Shown in pieces: positions 1 through 5,602 of a stretch of DNA of 30,271 bases. A program made the position numbers and the translations under genes. The DNA is from a virus, in IMG/VR virus record IMGVR_UViG_3300030085_001016, positions 1-30,271 of that record; one strand, given 5' to 3'. The notes below the pieces were generated by a model. It saw nothing but the letters and a program-made list of their open reading frames with translations, searched no databases and had not been told where the DNA came from. Numbering within the stretch: the stretch's first letter is position 1; the number at the start of each line of letters is the position of its first letter.

Positions 1-278
1 ACCAAATCATGTTTTTCTCTTGTATCATTAATCTGAACATCATAACCTTCTTGCATAATAATTGGAAGAATATCATCTAATAAATTTAAGAATGTTCTTC
101 CACCAACATCACAGAACCTAACCGTTCCATCCCAACGACCAAGTTTATAAGCTGGCATATGATATGCATGAGGCAAAAAGAACTTTAGCTTATTAGAACA
201 CTTCCTACGTGTAGCAGGATCAAGTCCTTCTAATCTAATGTTTACCTCGTCTTTGATATTAATAATACAATTCTTCAT
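1..278 (-). CDS. uvsW: UvsW-like DNA/RNA helicase, N-terminal part (runs off the window)
   Basis: The 92 visible codons begin MKNCIINIKDEVNIRLEGLD and contain GRWDGTVRF (about residues 47-55). This matches the N-terminal substrate-binding domain of T4 UvsW, which carries a comparable NWDGRIRL motif. UvsW is a superfamily 2 helicase that unwinds branched DNA and R-loops and helps switch from origin-dependent to recombination-dependent replication. The helicase motifs would lie beyond position 1 and cannot be checked. The ATG shares one base with the stop codon of the SufT-like gene (TGATG), so translation is probably coupled. The family call is a recognition from memory of the N-terminal domain only. 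Confidence 0.72.
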   Translation of the reverse strand, partial: MKNCIINIKDEVNIRLEGLDPATRRKCSNKLKFFLPHAYHMPAYKLGRWDGTVRFCDVGGRTFLNLLDDILPIIMQEGYDVQINDTREKHDL

Positions 279-619
279 CAATCCATATAATCCGAATACA
301 TATAGTTTAAGTAAGCATGACCGTCTTCTGTTAATCTTGCTGGTGTCCACTGAGGAGTAAACGTTACTTCTACTTGACAATCTACTACATTATCAACTGT
401 TAGTGCCGCTCCTTTAACATCATTCACTATCATATCTGCCGCTGGACAAAATGCACTAGTTAATGACATTACAATATTACAGTACTTTTTTTCTTCTGGC
501 ATTTCACCTACGTTTACTTCGTAAATTAATCCAAGATTATAAACATCACAACCCATTTCTGGATCATAAACACCTTTAAGATTTTCGATAATCTTATTTT
601 TTGTTTCTTCAATACTCAT
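278..619 (-). CDS. SufT/MIP18 (DUF59)-family Fe-S cluster assembly-like protein
   Basis: This 113-residue protein has the MIP18/PaaD/SufT signature: DPEMGCDVYNLGLIYEV (about residues 19-35), a conserved cysteine in SAFCPAAD (C58), and a C-terminal FTPQWTPARLTEDG stretch. Cellular relatives act in maturation or delivery of iron-sulfur clusters. I chose the ATG at 619 (MSIEETKNK) because the 28 codons upstream in frame run through the terminator hairpin at 673-711 and do not resemble the family. An extended -10 promoter lies just upstream (629-657). The gene is followed by uvsW with a one-base overlap. Its partner in infection is unknown. Visible candidate Fe-S clients here are the radical SAM enzyme at 26478-27596 and host proteins (inference). 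Confidence 0.85.
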   Translation of the reverse strand: MSIEETKNKIIENLKGVYDPEMGCDVYNLGLIYEVNVGEMPEEKKYCNIVMSLTSAFCPAADMIVNDVKGAALTVDNVVDCQVEVTFTPQWTPARLTEDGHAYLNYMYSDYMD

Positions 620-628
620 AATATATTG

Positions 629-657
629 ATTATAACATAATTCTTTTGGAAATGCAA
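629..657 (-). promoter_or_regulatory. Sigma70-like promoter for the SufT-uvsW pair
   Basis: On the minus strand the sequence reads TTGCAT (657-652), a 17-base spacer, then TATAAT (634-629). The spacer ends TGT, giving an extended -10 element (TGnTATAAT). It lies between the AAA+ gene's terminator and the SufT-like start codon at 619, so it can restart transcription for the downstream pair. The -35 match is weak. Confidence 0.6.
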
Positions 658-666
658 TAGTACAAA

Positions 667-711
667 TAAAAAAAGACAGATTGGGTGAGTGAGAGAAACC
701 CAATCTGTCTT
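667..711 (-). terminator. Rho-independent terminator after the AAA+ ATPase gene
   Basis: A near-perfect inverted repeat pairs 673-686 with 698-711 (AAGACAGATTGGG and its complement, 14 bp). On the minus strand it is followed directly by a run of T residues (about 666-674). This is the strongest intrinsic terminator in the early region and separates the AAA+ unit from the SufT-uvsW unit. Confidence 0.9.
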
Positions 712-716
712 AAAAT

Positions 717-740
717 AACTAGACCTGGGAAGGTCTAGTT
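717..740 (-). terminator. Second hairpin of a tandem terminator
   Basis: A 10-bp perfect stem (AACTAGACCT at 717-726 with AGGTCTAGTT at 731-740) and a four-base loop lie between the AAA+ stop codon and the main terminator. It is followed on the minus strand by only a short T-rich stretch (ATTTT), so it is either a weaker tandem terminator or an RNA 3'-end stabiliser. Confidence 0.6.
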
Positions 741-753
741 AACTGTTTAAGCC

Positions 754-1764
754 TTATGCCGCTCTTTTCATACAAGTGGTCTCAGCTAAACTCTTCCATC
801 TATCGCCAGTCTTAGACATGTTTCTAAGGTCTGCAATCTTTTGAGCCATTCTCAAAGAAACTTCTCTCAATTTCTTTTGATTAGCAACCATGAAGTCAAT
901 AATTTCAACTTCCTGCTCCTTAGTAAGACCTTTAGTATCGAATAGACCACCGTCTCTAGCAATCTGTTTGATTCTCAAAATCTTATCTCTAGCAGTATCC
1001 ATTGTCAAATCAAGATAGTGACACCTTGAAAGAATTGCTTCCAAGTGATCCTTGATTTTAGTTGCTCTAACATTGTCAAACTTTAAGTTTGTAATGAAGA
1101 TAACTGAACCTTTGAATTCAAAAGTATCAGGAACACCTTCCCTTCTCAAGAAGTGTGAGTCAGAGTTCCAAGAAATCTTCCTCTTCTTACCACTATCAAG
1201 AGCCGCCTTAAGAATATTAAGAGCATCCTCATTGAAAAGAATACTATCACAATCGTCCAAGATTACGATATTCTTAGGATCAGAATATTTGTAAAGTGTT
1301 GAATAAAGACCAATCGCAGACATTGTACCTTTTACGAAAGTATGTCTAAGAGGCTTATCAGCCATCATATCAAAGATTGAGTCCTTTTCTAGAACTTGCT
1401 CAACACCAAATGTTTTACCAACACCTGGAGGGCCTGAAACTACCATACCTCTAACAACACCATCGATTGTTGCCTCGGTCATTTCATCTAGGATTTTAAA
1501 TCTTTCTGCAATCCTGTTCATTGCTTGTTCATCAGTTTCATTTACTGATTCAACAGTACCTTCTGAAACTACAACGTTTTCGGGATTGTCAAGTTTAACC
1601 CTGATTTTAGGGTTCTTGAATTTGCTCTTTTGAGCATTGACAGTAATAAACCAACTACCGTCTTTAGCTTGTTTCAACTCTGAAACAACTGGAAAAGTAC
1701 CTTTTACTTTTTCGTTTCTATAAGTACCTTTTTTGATTTGTGCTACGAACTGATTCTCACTCAT
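754..1764 (-). CDS. AAA+ ATPase conserved in marine T4-like phages
   Basis: This 336-residue protein carries a Walker A motif GPPGVGKT (about residues 111-118), Walker B VILDDCD (167-173), a sensor-1-like IFITN (222-226) and a candidate arginine finger in LSRCH (R247). That is a single AAA+ module behind a roughly 80-residue N-terminal region. The start at 1764 (MSENQF) is preferred over an upstream in-frame ATG because AAAGGAG sits seven bases before it. I recognise the protein as a conserved ATPase of marine T4-like phages whose substrate I do not know. It is not the CobS homologue common in cyanophages. The gene is a single-gene unit with its own TTGACA promoter and tandem terminators, so it is probably expressed early. 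Confidence 0.85.
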   Translation of the reverse strand: MSENQFVAQIKKGTYRNEKVKGTFPVVSELKQAKDGSWFITVNAQKSKFKNPKIRVKLDNPENVVVSEGTVESVNETDEQAMNRIAERFKILDEMTEATIDGVVRGMVVSGPPGVGKTFGVEQVLEKDSIFDMMADKPLRHTFVKGTMSAIGLYSTLYKYSDPKNIVILDDCDSILFNEDALNILKAALDSGKKRKISWNSDSHFLRREGVPDTFEFKGSVIFITNLKFDNVRATKIKDHLEAILSRCHYLDLTMDTARDKILRIKQIARDGGLFDTKGLTKEQEVEIIDFMVANQKKLREVSLRMAQKIADLRNMSKTGDRWKSLAETTCMKRAA

Positions 1765-1806
1765 GTTCTCACTCCTTTGTTCTGTTTTAATTATCATTAT
1801 GTTTAT

Positions 1807-1834
1807 ACTATAACACGATTCGTGATATTGTCAA
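1807..1834 (-). promoter_or_regulatory. Early-type sigma70-like promoter with palindrome in spacer (AAA+ gene)
   Basis: On the minus strand TTGACA (1834-1829) is separated by 16 bases from TATAGT (1812-1807). The spacer holds a perfect palindrome CACGA-T-TCGTG (1814-1824), which could be a repressor or activator site. It precedes the AAA+ start at 1764 by a short leader. Confidence 0.7.
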
Positions 1835-1845
1835 GTTTTTGACCA

Positions 1846-2106
1846 TTACCACCTTTTTTCTATTTCCTCCAAATACGCCATATTTCGGTTGTATTCATCA
1901 CGTATTACAACATATTTTTCCCAACTTGCATAATTGTGACTTTCAGGACCATGCATATTATTACGAATCTCTGCACTTCCTTTTGCGAGACCTTCGCCAA
2001 AAGGCCACCATTCTACAATCTCTTTTGTATCTTCACGATACGTTACAAAAATAGGGTACCCTGCATCTAGGGCACCTTCAAGAGTCTTAGTCTTTGCTAG
2101 GTTCAT
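1846..2106 (-). CDS. Hypothetical protein, 86 aa
   Basis: I do not recognise this protein. It is small, charged and rich in Trp and Tyr (ends EEIEKRW), with no signal peptide or membrane segment. The first half (about residues 15-40, YPIFVTYREDTKEIVEWWPF) could form a small beta sheet. The start codon is preceded by GAGG with good spacing, and the first 20 bases overlap the end of the 49-residue ORF upstream. Together with the next two genes it forms a short early operon driven from the promoter at 2691-2718. It is probably a small host-takeover or accessory protein by position (inference only). Confidence 0.7.
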   Translation of the reverse strand: MNLAKTKTLEGALDAGYPIFVTYREDTKEIVEWWPFGEGLAKGSAEIRNNMHGPESHNYASWEKYVVIRDEYNRNMAYLEEIEKRW

Positions 2107-2236
2107 TACTTACTACCTCTTCAATTATTACTTCTTTTTTATCTACTTTGGCACCTGAAAAGAAAGCCATTGCGTCTTCAAGTCTACTACAAATAGCCAA
2201 TACTTTCCCGCTTATCTTTTCTTTTACCACGTACAT
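2087..2236 (-). CDS. Hypothetical protein, 49 aa
   Basis: This ORF starts MYVVKEKISGKVLAICSRLE and ends in an acidic tail with VIIEEVVSNEPSKD. I do not recognise a family. The ATG at 2236 lies four bases after the stop codon of the LPD29-like gene, which suggests translational coupling; the longer in-frame extension up to 2281 would run back into that gene and is not used here. The 3' end overlaps the following 86-residue gene by 20 bases. Packing in the operon is the main support for it being real. Confidence 0.6.
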   Translation of the reverse strand: MYVVKEKISGKVLAICSRLEDAMAFFSGAKVDKKEVIIEEVVSNEPSKD

Positions 2237-2240
2237 TTGA

Positions 2241-2660
2241 TTAAGCCGCCTTAAGAACGTAAGGCTTGTCCCACTTACCAACGTTGATACTTACATAAAA
2301 AGCAGTATCAAAATAATCTGTCATTGCATCAGAGTTATCATACCAAGCACGACCACCATCAGCTTTAGCAGGAGCAGTATGACAAATTGTTTTAATGTCA
2401 TTAAATAGTTGCTCATGCTTACCATAAAAGTGAGTATGATAATGATTGATTTGAGCATATCCGTCGAACTTCTGAACTCGACCTGAATACTTATCGGTCA
2501 TATCCATTGATCCATCAAAGAAGTCAATAACACCTTCCATCAAAGAAACACGAACACCATTATAATGGTCACGTGTTACTGAAAACTTAATGTTCTTACC
2601 GAACTTTTCTTTAAGTGATTTACGAATTTCTTTAACTTCGTTTGTTGAAATATAAGCCAT
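2241..2660 (-). CDS. LPD29-domain-like phage protein, 139 aa
   Basis: The N-terminus (MAYISTNEVKEIRKSLKEKF, then KFSVTRDHYNGVRVSLMEG) resembles the large polyvalent protein-associated domain LPD29, which occurs in phage and mobile-element proteins and has no settled biochemical role. The middle part is rich in Asp, Gly and Tyr (DFFDGSMDMTDKYSG), followed by NHYHTHFYGKH. The protein is about the length of a stand-alone domain. AGAGAGG precedes the start and a TTGACA promoter lies at 2691-2718. It heads a three-gene operon with the two small ORFs downstream. The domain call is from memory of the consensus. Confidence 0.7.
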   Translation of the reverse strand: MAYISTNEVKEIRKSLKEKFGKNIKFSVTRDHYNGVRVSLMEGVIDFFDGSMDMTDKYSGRVQKFDGYAQINHYHTHFYGKHEQLFNDIKTICHTAPAKADGGRAWYDNSDAMTDYFDTAFYVSINVGKWDKPYVLKAA

Positions 2661-2690
2661 TTGTACCTCTCTCTTTTTGATTACTTAATT

Positions 2691-2718
2691 AATATAGCAT
2701 GATTCTATATTTTGTCAA
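2691..2718 (-). promoter_or_regulatory. Early-type sigma70-like promoter for the LPD29-like operon
   Basis: On the minus strand TTGACA (2718-2713) and TATATT (2696-2691) are 16 bases apart. The spacer contains ATAG...CTAT (2694-2697 with 2705-2708), a short inverted repeat that overlaps the -10. The promoter resembles those at 1807-1834 and 3390-3418, all of which have CTTGACA. Confidence 0.75.
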
Positions 2719-2733
2719 GTTTTGAGGTCTAAA

Positions 2734-3030
2734 TTATCCTATATTTTTCGGAATTTTTACTAGTCGGTTTATAGCAGTTCCTTTTCTATTAGTATATTCT
2801 ACTCTTAAATGAGTAGTACCTTTTGGAGCAGATCCTGCCACAGATTTGAATATCTTCTTTAATCCTAAACCTTCTTTTTCTTCGGAAAATTCTTTATCGT
2901 CTGTAATTTTTATTTTGATTTTTCTTGTCATAGAGTTGTCCCTAGCCCAGAGACAATCACATTCATCGATTGTTTCACCACATATTGGACAGTCTTCCCA
3001 ATCTGGTAAATCATCGGGCCAGGGACTCAT
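2734..3030 (-). CDS. Small protein with N-terminal Cys cluster (putative zinc-binding), 98 aa
   Basis: The N-terminal 30 residues hold WEDCPICGETIDECDC, with four cysteines (C14, C17, C24, C26) spaced like a small zinc-binding knuckle. A basic, beta-rich remainder follows (RKIKIKITDDKEF, later THLRVEYTNRKG and RLVKIPKNIG). There is no clear ribosome binding site before the start at 3030. An internal ATG at 2931 (MTRKIKIKI) is preceded by AGGG at good spacing, so a 65-residue form lacking the Cys cluster is possible. The long form is annotated because the Cys motif looks selected. I do not recognise the family. Confidence 0.65.
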   Translation of the reverse strand: MSPWPDDLPDWEDCPICGETIDECDCLWARDNSMTRKIKIKITDDKEFSEEKEGLGLKKIFKSVAGSAPKGTTHLRVEYTNRKGTAINRLVKIPKNIG

Positions 3031-3044
3031 TTATAAGTTAATGT

Positions 3045-3365
3045 TTACCCAAACACCTTTTCGTTAGCTAAAGCCCTGTATCCAGCGGCTACAACCCTTC
3101 TTAAAGGAGCGCCCATCTTATAGATAGTCTTACCGTTTTTGCTCTTATTTGCATACACGGCGTATCCTTTCATTCTTAATGCGGATACTGTCGCTCTTGG
3201 ATTAGCAATAGAAAATCTGTGTTTCATTGCTGATTCAGTTAAAGCCTCTCCATCTTTAAGAGCATTAACTAATCTGTCTTGTTTTGACGTTTTTGATGTT
3301 TTCATCGTTTCTCCTTTTTCTGTTGAAAAAGATTTTTTTGTACTCAAGTTTAACCAATTAAACAT
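3045..3365 (-). CDS. Putative winged-helix DNA-binding protein with two possible starts
   Basis: The core (KQDRLVNALKDGEALTESAM, then PRATVSALRMKGYAVYANK and a KTIYKMG wing) reads as a small winged-helix/HTH fold, with a basic C-terminal tail. The ORF has two in-frame ATGs, each with a strong ribosome binding site: 3365 (AAAGGAGG, then TACT) and 3305 (AAAGGAG, then AAACG). They give 106- and 86-residue forms. The extra N-terminal 20 residues (MFNWLNLSTKK...) are hydrophobic then basic. The gene is directly downstream of the promoter at 3390-3418. A role as an early phage transcription factor is inference. Confidence 0.75.
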   Translation of the reverse strand: MFNWLNLSTKKSFSTEKGETMKTSKTSKQDRLVNALKDGEALTESAMKHRFSIANPRATVSALRMKGYAVYANKSKNGKTIYKMGAPLRRVVAAGYRALANEKVFG

Positions 3366-3389
3366 AGTACCTCCTTTTCTTTAAGGTAT

Positions 3390-3418
3390 AGAATATCATA
3401 AATCACCGGTTGTGTCAA
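3390..3418 (-). promoter_or_regulatory. Early-type sigma70-like promoter for the winged-helix gene
   Basis: On the minus strand TTGACA (3418-3413) is followed after 17 bases by TATTCT (3395-3390). The start codon and its AGGAGG site lie 25 bases further downstream. It shares the CTTGACA core with the promoters at 1807-1834 and 2691-2718. Confidence 0.75.
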
Positions 3419-3460
3419 GTATTAATTTTCCTTGAAATCCCTGGATTTTATAAATACAAT

Positions 3461-3580
3461 ATGGAGAAAATAATCAAAGATATAGACCAATTCTCATTTG
3501 TCATAGGAATGGCCTATGGTATATTAACAGTTGTGTGTATTGTACTATTTGTTTGGATAGCAGTTAAGGTGTATCGTTAA
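3461..3580 (+). CDS. 39-aa single-pass membrane microprotein on the plus strand
   Basis: This is the only credible plus-strand gene. The ORF reads MEKIIKDIDQFSFVIGMAYG, continues ILTVVCIVLFVWIAVKVYR and then stops. It has a charged N-terminus, one strong hydrophobic segment (about residues 13-35) and a basic end (K36, R39), which is the layout of a small inner-membrane protein. It fills a gap left by the minus-strand genes and its last 17 bases overlap the 3' end of the methyltransferase gene tail to tail. TATAAATAC (3450-3458), which resembles a phage late promoter, ends just two bases before the ATG, and no clear ribosome binding site is present, so expression would have to be leaderless or from further upstream. 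Function unknown. Confidence 0.5.
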   Translation: MEKIIKDIDQFSFVIGMAYGILTVVCIVLFVWIAVKVYR

Positions 3581-4208
3581 ACTCAGGGACTTTAACGTTA
3601 GAACGCTTGTTTAACGCATAAAACACATGATTTTCTTTGTTATCACCTGAACTTAACTCATATGAATCGTATTGAACTACTTCAAATCCTGAACGAATCA
3701 TAAACAATCTATAGTTGTCTGGATGTAAAGTAGCATAATATTTGTGTTGATTCGCAGAATGAGGTACTTCAATATATGCCCAACCGCCTACTTTCATGAT
3801 TCTATTCATTTCAAGTAGTGTATAAAATGGCATATGAGAAAACTGAAACGATTGACGCATCCAAACTAGATGAAAATAGTTATCCATCATCTTGCTATAG
3901 TTGTAATCCATAAGATGTACATTTAAATCTTGTGCTTTACAATGATCCCATTCTTCTTTACTGATAGTAACTCCTTGAACATTCTCATATCCAAGTTCCT
4001 TAAATTTAGTCATTGCATATCCTTGACCACAGCCAAGGTCTATAATATTTGCATCTTTTTTGTCTGGAAAAGAGTTTTCAACAAACGGTGGAAGTTGTCT
4101 ATCAATAATACGTTTATCTAAATCTGTATCTGTAAAGTGTCCAACTTCGTTCTGCATTGCATGTTTGAAGTTATTAATTCTAATCCATTCTTCTGTAAAA
4201 TCAGTCAT
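3564..4208 (-). CDS. SAM-dependent class I methyltransferase
   Basis: The 214-residue protein has the class I motif I NIIDLGCGQGYAM (about residues 54-66), an acidic position after the second strand region (GVTISKEEWDHC, about 79-90), a post-II DYNYSKMMDNYFHLVWMRQS segment (101-120) and the MKVGGWAYIEVPHS strand typical of Methyltransf_11/23-like enzymes. No target-recognition domain or NPPY/DPPY motif is visible, so a DNA adenine or cytosine methylase is unlikely. Small-molecule, glycan or protein targets are possible. The start codon directly abuts the stop of the 84-residue unknown, extending the nrdA-nrdB chain. Substrate unknown. Confidence 0.82.
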   Translation of the reverse strand: MTDFTEEWIRINNFKHAMQNEVGHFTDTDLDKRIIDRQLPPFVENSFPDKKDANIIDLGCGQGYAMTKFKELGYENVQGVTISKEEWDHCKAQDLNVHLMDYNYSKMMDNYFHLVWMRQSFQFSHMPFYTLLEMNRIMKVGGWAYIEVPHSANQHKYYATLHPDNYRLFMIRSGFEVVQYDSYELSSGDNKENHVFYALNKRSNVKVPEFNDTP

Positions 4209-4463
4209 TTAGTCCTCTTTGTTAATAAACAATTCCACTACTGGATGCTTGTTTACAAATTTCATTACTGTTTCATAGCTATCACAGTTACCTTTATCTA
4301 CGTTATGATTGCCAATATCCATTGCAATCTTTTGTAGTTTTAAGATAACTGCTTGGTCTACTTGTTTTGGTATTAAACAATAATGTGCTTCGCCTTTTGG
4401 TTCTATTGCTACAAAGTCTTGAACTTCATAATCAACATTACCTAATTCTTTTACATCAATCAT
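4209..4463 (-). CDS. Hypothetical protein, 84 aa, coupled to nrdB
   Basis: I do not recognise this protein. It starts MIDVKELGNVDYEVQDFVAI and contains CLIPKQVDQAVILKLQKIAM, a likely amphipathic helix. There is no membrane segment, and its two cysteines (in HYCLIP and GNCDS) do not form a glutaredoxin-like CxxC. Its start overlaps the nrdB stop by four bases (ATGA) and its stop abuts the methyltransferase start, so it is translated with the ribonucleotide reductase genes. A link to dNTP supply is suggested only by that position. Confidence 0.75.
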   Translation of the reverse strand: MIDVKELGNVDYEVQDFVAIEPKGEAHYCLIPKQVDQAVILKLQKIAMDIGNHNVDKGNCDSYETVMKFVNKHPVVELFINKED

Positions 4464-5590
4464 AGAGACAAGCCGCCAAATGTTTTCTTATCAACATCTT
4501 GCTTAACACCACCAATTACATAAGAACTGATTTCAGTTTCTTGTGGAGCAACTTGTACTTCTGCACCTGCAATCCACTTTTGTGTCCAAGGTAGTGGGTT
4601 TGCTTGTGATGTTTTGTATGGGCATTTTAGTCCAACGGCTGTCATACGTTTACAACAAATCCACTCAATATAATCATCAAGTAGTTGTGCATTCAAACCA
4701 ATCATTGAACCATCTTTAAACAAATATTGTGCCCATTGCTTTTCTTGTTCTACTGCATCAACAAACATTTTAATACATTCTTTTTCTGTTTCTTTTGCAA
4801 TCTTAACGTAATCTTTATCATCTTTTGGAAGTAGTTTTAGAAGTGTCTGAGTACTTGCTAAGTGTAAGTTTTCATCACGTGCAATAAGTTTAATAATCTT
4901 TGCATTGCCTTCCATTTTCTTTAATTCTGCGAATGCCCATGAACAAGCAAATGAAACGTAGAAACGAACACCTTCTAAAATATTAACACTCATTAAAGTT
5001 TTATAAAGAGACTTTTTAATTTCGTATTTTGAAATCTTTACCTTTTTACCATTTACTGTATGTGTGCCTTCTCCTAAGAGATTATAGTAACTTGTCATTT
5101 CAATTAGTTCATCATAGTTTTTAGAAATATCATCTGCACAATCTACGATTTCACCAATCTCCATCATTTCATCAAATACTTTTGATGGGTCTGCATAAAC
5201 ATTTCTAATAATATGTGTATAAGAACGTGAGTGAATTGTTTCACTAAATGTCCAAGTCTGAATCCATGCTTCTAATTCTGGAATAGAAACAATAGGAGAA
5301 AATGCTTCAACTGGAGCACGACCTTGTACTGAGTCTAAAAGAATCTGACGTTTTAGATTTGATGTAAAAATATGTCTTTCATGTTCTGTAAGATTTTTAA
5401 AATCATTTGCATCTTTTAATACATCAACTTCTTCTGGTCGCCAAAAGAAACCCAACTGCTTATCAGTTAGTTTATCAAATTGTTTATACTTTAGCATATC
5501 GTATCGTTGAATACTTACACCACCCGACGGATCTAGAAAAGCCAATGCTTTTGTATGGTCCGCTTTATTACTTGAATTAAATACTGACAT
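4460..5590 (-). CDS. nrdB: Ribonucleotide reductase class Ia, small (R2) subunit
   Basis: This 376-residue protein aligns by eye almost end to end with Escherichia coli NrdB. The di-iron ligands are visible: D86 (LLDSVQG), E117 and H120 (SETIHSRSY), E206 (LEGVRFYVSF), E240 and H243 (ARDENLHL). The radical tyrosine is Y124. The ligands are offset by two from E. coli numbering. R2 houses the tyrosyl radical that is passed to NrdA to reduce ribonucleotides to deoxyribonucleotides in the cytoplasm. The C-terminal tail (EVDKK-like, ending GGLSL) is the expected R1-docking region. It follows nrdA by 12 bases with AAAGGAAG before the start, and is coupled to the next gene by ATGA. Confidence 0.97.
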   Translation of the reverse strand: MSVFNSSNKADHTKALAFLDPSGGVSIQRYDMLKYKQFDKLTDKQLGFFWRPEEVDVLKDANDFKNLTEHERHIFTSNLKRQILLDSVQGRAPVEAFSPIVSIPELEAWIQTWTFSETIHSRSYTHIIRNVYADPSKVFDEMMEIGEIVDCADDISKNYDELIEMTSYYNLLGEGTHTVNGKKVKISKYEIKKSLYKTLMSVNILEGVRFYVSFACSWAFAELKKMEGNAKIIKLIARDENLHLASTQTLLKLLPKDDKDYVKIAKETEKECIKMFVDAVEQEKQWAQYLFKDGSMIGLNAQLLDDYIEWICCKRMTAVGLKCPYKTSQANPLPWTQKWIAGAEVQVAPQETEISSYVIGGVKQDVDKKTFGGLSL

Positions 5591-5602
5591 GTTTATCTTC
5601 CT

